From Chloroflexota bacterium (lineage in GTDB: Bacteria; Chloroflexota; Anaerolineae; Anaerolineales; Villigracilaceae): DNA of 10,000 nt. The DNA lies in NCBI GenBank assembly GCA_020217065.1, contig JAIWOB010000066.1, positions 1 to 10,000 of the forward strand. The letters run 5' to 3'. Made by a program: the position numbers and the translations under genes. Shown piece by piece: positions 5,419 through 10,000 of the stretch. The notes below the pieces were generated by a model that did no database searches, was not told the DNA's origin, and saw nothing but the letters and a program-made list of their open reading frames with translations. The first letter of the stretch is position 1. Each line of letters starts with the position of its first letter.

Positions 5419-6615
5419 TTATTTTTCCTCCGCCGCATTCAAACGCCAGACTGCCAGCGCAAAAAAGAGCGCGCCATATCCTGCCAGCGCAGCGGAAGGA
5501 ATCAAGACCGACTCGACGCCAAGCCCGCGCGCGACGATGTTTTCAAATCCATCCATTCCCCAAGCGATAGGGGATAGGTGACCGATGACGCGAAAGGTCT
5601 CTCCGGTCACTTCGAGCGGAACCCAGGCTCCGCCCAAACCCGCAAACACAAACATCGGCACAAGAGAGAAAATAATGGCTTGTTCTTCATTTTTCGCCAG
5701 GACGCCGATTAATAACCCCATCGCCGAGATGCACAACGCCGCGCAAAACGCCGCCAGCAGGGTCGCTTGCGGCAGGCGAAAATAATTCACCCCCAAAGCA
5801 ATCTGACCAAATGTAATCAGGATGGAAAACTGGGCGAAAATCAGCAGGAAGATTGCCAGGTAGTGACCCAGCGCAACATGGATGCGGCGCGTGTTTGTGG
5901 TCAGCAGACGTTGTAAGGTGCGCGACTTGCGTTCGGCGACAATCACCTGCGCCGCCGTCAACAGCCCTGCAATCGCAAATTGCAGCATCATGCCCGGAGA
6001 TGTGTGCGCCAGCGCGCGGTTTGCAAGATTTGCTTTTTCAAGAGCCAGGCTGGACGTTTCGTGAATTGTGATGGGAGGCTCCTCCCAGGCGGAAAGGGTC
6101 TGGTCGAAGGCATAGTCGAAAGGAACGCCTTCCAATTCCATGTTTTCCATAACCTCAGCCGTGCGCGCCGCCCCGTCTATGCGGCTGGCTGCGCTGAGCA
6201 ATTCCGCTTTGACTGTTGTCCACGCTTGCACGCTGGTATCTGCAATCACAATCAAGCGGACGGTTTTGTCTTTAACAACCGCCTTGCCGTATCCCTGGGG
6301 AACAATCACGGCTGCCGCTAAATCCCCTTCCGCGACCAGTTTTTCGAGGTCGGCTTCGGAAAAGAGAACGCTTTCTTCTAGGCGAATCACTTCGGAATTT
6401 GCCAGCAGACGATGAAGTTTATCCGTCACCCAATGGTCGTCCAGCGCAAGATAGCCGACGGGAAGGCGCGAATCGGATTCGCCGCCAAATCCGCCGAAAG
6501 CATAGCCAAAGAGGAAGGTGAAGAGTATCGGCATGATGAGCAGGAACATGAAGACCTTGAAGTCGCGCGATAATTGCAAAAGGTCTTTGAAAGCAATGTC
6601 TAGAATGCGAAGCAT
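5419..6615 (-). CDS. ABC-2 type exporter permease (second permease)
   Basis: This is a 398-residue inner-membrane permease of the ABC-2 (YhhJ/LnrN-like) class. It has one N-terminal membrane segment (about 21-41, FMFLLIMPILFTFLFGYAF), a large extracytoplasmic domain (about 45-205), then about five membrane segments (about 207-225, 248-275, 283-306, 313-332, 370-391). Between the second and third segments is the coupling motif ERKSRTLQRLLTT (228-240) that contacts the ATPase. I chose ATG 6615 because GGAGA lies six bases upstream and MLRILDIAFKDL matches the family start; the longer in-frame extension to 6657 has no support. It follows the first permease by 41 bases. With one ATPase and two unlike permeases, the layout matches LnrLMN/Ybh-type exporters, which move lipophilic drugs or lipids; the substrate cannot be told from sequence. 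Confidence 0.88.
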   Translation of the reverse strand: MLRILDIAFKDLLQLSRDFKVFMFLLIMPILFTFLFGYAFGGFGGESDSRLPVGYLALDDHWVTDKLHRLLANSEVIRLEESVLFSEADLEKLVAEGDLAAAVIVPQGYGKAVVKDKTVRLIVIADTSVQAWTTVKAELLSAASRIDGAARTAEVMENMELEGVPFDYAFDQTLSAWEEPPITIHETSSLALEKANLANRALAHTSPGMMLQFAIAGLLTAAQVIVAERKSRTLQRLLTTNTRRIHVALGHYLAIFLLIFAQFSILITFGQIALGVNYFRLPQATLLAAFCAALCISAMGLLIGVLAKNEEQAIIFSLVPMFVFAGLGGAWVPLEVTGETFRVIGHLSPIAWGMDGFENIVARGLGVESVLIPSAALAGYGALFFALAVWRLNAAEEK

Positions 6616-6656
6616 TGAATGTCTCCAAAAATGCCGCTGTCGCGCTTGTCGCCGCA

Positions 6657-7961
6657 TTATGCGTAGCGACGATTAAATTTCCATACGCCGACAACAAAAA
6701 ATACGGCGCTCCATGCAAGCGAAACCAGCAGGGTTAGAAAAATGCTTTCGGGCGATTCTCCAGACATGGATTGCGTCAGTCCGCGCACAGCCCAACCCTG
6801 CGGAACGAGCAGAGAGACGGCGTCGCCCATTGTTTGGGCGGCGGGCGAGTTCATGGCAAATATCTTAATCATGCCCATCATGCCGGTCACGGTTAACACG
6901 CCGCCGAACAACACGCCGCCCTGCTTGGTGTTTTTGAGGAACGAGTTGATGAAAATCCCGAACGATGAGGCGGTAAAAATAATGCCCGCCGCCATCATGG
7001 ACGCCGATTTAGGCTCGCCCCATTGGATTCCGAAGATGAAGCGGGCGGCTAAGATTAAAACGACCACTTGCACGCATACGGTCAGGAAGACGGAAAACAG
7101 TTTGCCGGTCAAAATGACCGCCTGGGGGGTGGGCGTGGTAAACAGGCGCGGCAGGGTGCGTTCCTCTTCTTCCCGCAGGATGCTTTGCGCTGTGGAAGCG
7201 CCGGTGAAAAACGCGTAAAACACCATCATCCCGCCCATGATTGGTCCGACGATACTTAATAACAGGCTCTGAGTTTCTTCTTCTTTCCTTTGCGCGCCGC
7301 CCGAGGGATTCCGCGTTTCCAAAAGCTCGTCTTCCATATCCTCGTTTTCGGCAAGCGAGATTTTCAAATATTGTTGCGCTACCTGACCCGCTAAGCCGCG
7401 CTGGCTTTCGTCCGCTTCATCCAAAAACACAGTGACGGCGATTTTCACTCCCGACATCCCATCCAAAAAACGGTTGAGGACGGCTTTTATAATGGCTGGA
7501 CCAATCGTCAAAGTAGGGTCCTGATAAAACTCGATGAAGGCTTCTTCATCCACGTCGGCAAACTGATGGGAGAAATCCGCTGGGATGATGATTGCCACCT
7601 GCGCGGCTTGACTATCCACCGCGCTGCGGGCGGACTCTGCGCTGTCTGTCAGCGCGACCTCGATGAGGTCCGCCATTTCCTCGCTTTGCAAAATGCTGAC
7701 GACCAACTCGCCCATCGTCTCGGCTTTCTTGCCGCCGGGGATGTTCTTGGGATTGACCTGAAATTTGGGTCCTCCCTCGTCAAGGTTGGCGATAACGACT
7801 TTTGTCTTGGGCAGGCTGAAGCCGCCTTCGCTGGCGATATTGCCGAACATGACATAAAACAATCCCGTTACCAACAGCGGCACGCCAAACATGAAGACTA
7901 TCGCGAAAGCGCTGCGGAAGGAACGGGTCAGGTCTTTGAGCGCAATATCAAACGCTTTCAT
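6657..7961 (-). CDS. ABC-2 type exporter permease (first permease)
   Basis: This is a 434-residue ABC-2 permease. It starts with a cytoplasmic amphipathic helix MKAFDIALKDLTRSF, then has a membrane segment (about 19-40), a long extracytoplasmic domain (about 41-230, rich in acidic residues) and about five C-terminal membrane segments (about 232-256, 285-311, 322-341, 350-370, 408-427). The cytoplasmic motif EEEERTLPRLFTTP (264-277) is the usual ABC-2 coupling loop. ATG 7961 is chosen because GAGGA lies about four bases upstream, overlapping the stop region of the ATPase gene, and the start matches the sister permease. The long in-frame upstream extension overlaps the ATPase gene and is not coding. 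The two permeases share architecture but differ clearly in sequence, so they probably form a heterodimer. Confidence 0.88.
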   Translation of the reverse strand: MKAFDIALKDLTRSFRSAFAIVFMFGVPLLVTGLFYVMFGNIASEGGFSLPKTKVVIANLDEGGPKFQVNPKNIPGGKKAETMGELVVSILQSEEMADLIEVALTDSAESARSAVDSQAAQVAIIIPADFSHQFADVDEEAFIEFYQDPTLTIGPAIIKAVLNRFLDGMSGVKIAVTVFLDEADESQRGLAGQVAQQYLKISLAENEDMEDELLETRNPSGGAQRKEEETQSLLLSIVGPIMGGMMVFYAFFTGASTAQSILREEEERTLPRLFTTPTPQAVILTGKLFSVFLTVCVQVVVLILAARFIFGIQWGEPKSASMMAAGIIFTASSFGIFINSFLKNTKQGGVLFGGVLTVTGMMGMIKIFAMNSPAAQTMGDAVSLLVPQGWAVRGLTQSMSGESPESIFLTLLVSLAWSAVFFVVGVWKFNRRYA

Positions 7962-7968
7962 GTCATCC

Positions 7969-8913
7969 TCAATCGCGCAGCGCCCGCCCCGTGAGGTGCA
8001 AAAACACCGCTTCGAGGTTTGGTTCGCGGATATTGACGGAGGTGATGCGGGCGGAGAGGCGCGACGCGGCTTCGAACAAATGCGGCAGCGCCAGATTGCT
8101 GTCGTTGACCAGCGCCGTCGCCACGCCGTTTTCCGCGGCGACATGAGACACGCCTTCGATTTCCCGCCAAGCCGCCGCAACGCTTTCGACATGCGCGTTA
8201 AGGGTCAGGTCAATGCGGGTTTGTTGTCCCACTAATTTGACCAGTTCCTCGTTTGTGCCGCAGGCAATCAACTTGCCGTGGTCCATAATTCCGATGTGGT
8301 CCGAAAGCTCTTGCGCTTCTTCCATGTAGTGCGTGGTGTAAAGGACGGTCATGCCCTCGTTCTTCAGCCTGACGACGTTGTCGAGGATATTGCGCCGCGA
8401 TTGCGGGTCAATGCCGACCGTCGGTTCGTCCATGTAAACGACTTGCGGCTTATGCAGCAGCGCGACGCCGATGTTGACGCGCCGTTTCATTCCGCCCGAA
8501 TACTTGCCCACCCGTTCGTTGGCTCTGTCGCGCAGACCGATGACCTCTAAAACCTCGTCAACCCGCGCCTTGAGTTTTGAGCCGCGCAGGTCGTACATCT
8601 TGCCCCAGAAGGTCAAATTCTCGCGGGCGCTCAGGTCTTCATAGAGGGCAATCTCCTGAGGAACCACCCCTAAAACCGACTTGACGCCGCTTGGGTCTGA
8701 ACGAATCGAACGCCCCATCACGCGGGCGTCGCCGTCGTCGGGCCGCAACAGGCAGGATAGCATGGAAATGGTCGTCGTTTTGCCTGCCCCATTGGGACCA
8801 AGCAGACTGAAAATTTCGCCGCGGTTAACTTGAAAGCTCACGCCTTGAACGGCGCGATTTTCCCCAAAGGATTTACGCAAGTCCAGCGCTTCGATGGCGG
8901 GCAAGTCGCTCAT
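7969..8913 (-). CDS. ABC exporter ATP-binding protein (DrrA/NatA-like)
   Basis: This 314-residue cytoplasmic ATPase powers the two permeases encoded downstream. Motifs in order: Walker A GPNGAGKTT (39-47), Q-loop Gln86 in VVPQEIAL, signature YSGGMKRR (138-145, Tyr in place of the common Leu), Walker B VVYMDEPTVGID (158-169) with catalytic Glu163, and H-loop His195 in LYTTHYMEEA. After about residue 225 comes the C-terminal extension typical of DrrA/CcmA-type exporters, ending REPNLEAVFLHLTGRALRD, the usual 'xPxLExVFLxLTGR' tail. The start ATG 8911-8913 has only a weak purine-rich ribosome site. The stop lies seven bases before the first permease start, so the three genes form one operon. No regulator gene adjoins it. 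Confidence 0.93.
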   Translation of the reverse strand: MSDLPAIEALDLRKSFGENRAVQGVSFQVNRGEIFSLLGPNGAGKTTTISMLSCLLRPDDGDARVMGRSIRSDPSGVKSVLGVVPQEIALYEDLSARENLTFWGKMYDLRGSKLKARVDEVLEVIGLRDRANERVGKYSGGMKRRVNIGVALLHKPQVVYMDEPTVGIDPQSRRNILDNVVRLKNEGMTVLYTTHYMEEAQELSDHIGIMDHGKLIACGTNEELVKLVGQQTRIDLTLNAHVESVAAAWREIEGVSHVAAENGVATALVNDSNLALPHLFEAASRLSARITSVNIREPNLEAVFLHLTGRALRD

Positions 8914-8951
8914 GACAGATTCTCTCTTTGCGCGTTGAATTTCTATGTCAG

Positions 8952-8957
8952 AATATA
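8952..8957 (-). promoter_or_regulatory. Possible -10 element of the exporter operon
   Basis: On the minus strand TATATT lies about 39 bases before the ATPase start codon. The best upstream -35-like hexamer, TTGCGC at 8977-8982, is 19 bases away and matches poorly. It is the only AT-rich promoter-like site in the 8914-9088 gap, which otherwise holds a small GCGGC/GCCGC hairpin at 9049-9064 without a T-run. Confidence 0.25.
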
Positions 8958-9088
8958 CGCAATTTTACCCCTCAGGGCGCAAATTTGGCGACTGCCGCAA
9001 AGCGCCTTTCCAGCCGCTTTGGGTTGGATAAGTTCTGATTGAACGTTTGCGGCGGGAAAGCCGCGTTACCGAATCGCGGGAAATTGGG

Positions 9089-9286
9089 TCAAGCGGCGGC
9101 TGGCTCCGCGTTTGTCTGTTGGAGCTTTTGCTGAATGCTCTTCATCAACGCTTCGCGGCGTTTTAACATCTCGCGGTATTCGAGACGGTGCGTGTCCGAA
9201 ATTTCCATTCGAAGTTCGGCGATGTCGCTTTCGAGGATGTCGAACAACAATTGCCGTTCTTCCTCTGTGAAAATCGTTTGAAGCAT
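9089..9286 (-). CDS. Small helical protein of unknown function (65 aa)
   Basis: This 65-residue protein starts MLQTIFTEEERQLLFDILES and ends in an Ala-rich tail. Two predicted amphipathic helices (about 7-31 and 34-57), rich in Glu, Arg, Leu and Lys, make a short coiled-coil hairpin likely; there is no signal peptide or membrane segment and no Cys. The ribosome site AGGAGG seven bases before the ATG at 9284-9286 is among the strongest in the window and a promoter candidate lies 70-100 bases upstream, so it is very probably a real, well-translated gene. The pattern 'FTxEERxLLxxILExxxxELRxEI...YRExLKxREAL' resembles small hypothetical proteins I have seen in diverse bacteria, with no assigned role. 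It stands alone: it reads towards the exporter operon, with 175 bases between, and diverges from rarA. Confidence 0.8.
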   Translation of the reverse strand: MLQTIFTEEERQLLFDILESDIAELRMEISDTHRLEYREMLKRREALMKSIQQKLQQTNAEPAAA

Positions 9287-9355
9287 GGGATGCCTCCTTT
9301 CCTCTTCAAACCTATACCGAAAAGGCGTTTATCCGCTGCAAAGTCCTTTATTTTC

Positions 9356-9383
9356 ATTTTATAACAAAACTTAAGCGATACAA
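9356..9383 (-). promoter_or_regulatory. Candidate promoter of the 65-aa gene
   Basis: On the minus strand TTGTAT (9378-9383), a 16-base spacer and TAAAAT (9356-9361) form a moderate sigma70-like promoter in an AT-rich stretch, about 70 bases before the start codon. An overlapping TATAAA offers an alternative -10 with a poor -35. Confidence 0.4.
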
Positions 9384-9423
9384 CAGGCAATTTGGGCGCG
9401 TCAAAGACGCGGGAGGCTGGGAG

Positions 9424-9429
9424 TATAAT
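9424..9429 (+). promoter_or_regulatory. TATAAT -10 element directly before rarA
   Basis: A perfect TATAAT ends six bases before the rarA ATG (9436), so transcription would start at or next to the start codon and yield a leaderless or near-leaderless mRNA. There is no good -35 hexamer at the usual distance; a CGCGTC/GACGCG palindrome (9397-9411) occupies that region. A GGGAG at 9419-9423 overlaps the position a ribosome site would need but is 12 bases from the ATG. Confidence 0.5.
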
Positions 9430-9435
9430 CGTTGC

Positions 9436-10000
9436 ATGTCCAACGACCTGTTCGACCATGCCCTGCGCGAACGAATGAAAAGCGAAGCGCCGCTTGCCGC
9501 GCGGATGCGTCCGCGCACGCTGGAGGAATATATCGGGCAGGAACACATCATCGGCGATGGCAAACTGTTGCGCCGCGCCATCGAAGCCGACCGCCTGTTC
9601 TCGTCCATCATTTTGTGGGGACCGCCCGGCACCGGCAAGACCACGCTGGCGCAGGTCATCGCCAACACCACCCGCAGTCATTTTGTGACCATCTCCGCCA
9701 TCCTCGCAGGCAAAGCCGATTTGCGCGCGGTCATTGACGATGCTCTTGAGCGCAGGCGGCTGCATAACAAGCGCACCATTCTTTTTGTAGACGAAGTTCA
9801 TCGCTGGAACAAGGCGCAGCAGGACGCGCTTCTCCCTCATGTTGAAAACGGCACGTTCACCCTGATTGGCGCGACGACGGAGAATCCATACTTCGAGGTA
9901 ATCAAAGCCCTGATTTCGCGCTCACGGGTGTTTCAACTCCGCAACCTGAATCAAACCGAAACGGGGATTCTACTCGACCGGGCTTTGTCCGACCCGGAGC
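9436..10000 (+). CDS. rarA: Replication-associated recombination protein A (RarA/MgsA), N-terminal part
   Basis: The first 188 codons are present and the gene runs off the right edge. RarA is an AAA+ ATPase related to clamp loaders and RuvB that acts at stalled replication forks with single-strand binding protein. Visible motifs are the N-terminal RPRTLEEYIGQEHIIG (25-40), Walker A GPPGTGKTT (62-70), Walker B ILFVDEVHR (115-123), NKAQQDALLPHVE (125-137), sensor 1 GATTEN (145-150) and the arginine-finger region SRSR (161-164). The start ATG 9436 gives the usual family start (MSNDLFDHALRERM...PLAARMRP). A Trp follows the HR of Walker B (HRWN) where the common family residue is Phe; this is probably neutral. 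It diverges from the small 65-residue gene. Confidence 0.93.
   Translation, partial: MSNDLFDHALRERMKSEAPLAARMRPRTLEEYIGQEHIIGDGKLLRRAIEADRLFSSIILWGPPGTGKTTLAQVIANTTRSHFVTISAILAGKADLRAVIDDALERRRLHNKRTILFVDEVHRWNKAQQDALLPHVENGTFTLIGATTENPYFEVIKALISRSRVFQLRNLNQTETGILLDRALSDPE

Noticed and set aside
4665..5438. 257-codon frame antisense to E2
   Set aside because: His/Phe/Gly-rich shadow of a codon-biased gene; the sense frame has full E2 motifs.
6616..6657. Short N-terminal extension of the second permease
   Set aside because: Arg/Gln-rich lead sequence without a ribosome site; GGAGA correctly precedes ATG 6615.
7962..8192. Long N-terminal extension of the first permease
   Set aside because: It overlaps the ATPase gene in another frame, and the family start MKAFDIALKDL with GAGGA upstream is at 7961.
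9049..9064. GCGGC/GCCGC hairpin as terminator of the 65-aa gene
   Set aside because: Only five base pairs and no T-run on either strand.

Overview
The window looks like a chromosomal segment of a moderately GC-rich bacterium. I infer Chloroflexota (Anaerolineae-like) from four things seen together: a T-box leader, a two-subunit E1 pyruvate dehydrogenase operon, palindrome-flanked REP-associated transposase genes and heptanucleotide repeats. No marker gene proves this placement.

Left part (1-1444). The 3' end of a FIST-domain sensory gene runs off the left edge. It converges on an unlisted 50-codon gene on the minus strand (759-911). That small gene sits behind a near-perfect sigma70 promoter and a full T-box leader (about 932-1282) with specifier loop, UGGNACC bulge, antiterminator and intrinsic terminator. 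The unusual point is that the T-box controls only a tiny acidic protein and not a tRNA synthetase or an amino-acid gene.

Centre (1445-5409). A pyruvate (or related 2-oxoacid/acetoin) dehydrogenase operon on the plus strand encodes E1 alpha, E1 beta and the lipoyl acyltransferase E2, and ends at a strong intrinsic terminator. No E3 gene follows. Between E1 alpha and E1 beta lies a Y1/HUH (RAYT, IS200-like) transposase gene. It is flanked on each side by a four-hairpin repeat block; the two blocks are homologous and show paired base changes. Both interdomain linkers of E2 carry heptanucleotide repeats translated as Ser/Val/Gln-rich sequence.

Right part (5419-10000). A minus-strand operon encodes a drug/lipid-type ABC-2 exporter: ATPase, then two different permeases. 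Next come a small coiled-coil-like protein with a strong Shine-Dalgarno sequence, also on the minus strand, and the start of rarA (MgsA-type AAA+ replication-repair ATPase) on the plus strand. The rarA start codon lies so close to a TATAAT box that the transcript may be leaderless.

The operons are functionally separate: central carbon metabolism, export, and replication stress. The most notable items are the T-box/small-protein unit and the RAYT plus hairpin blocks inside the dehydrogenase operon.
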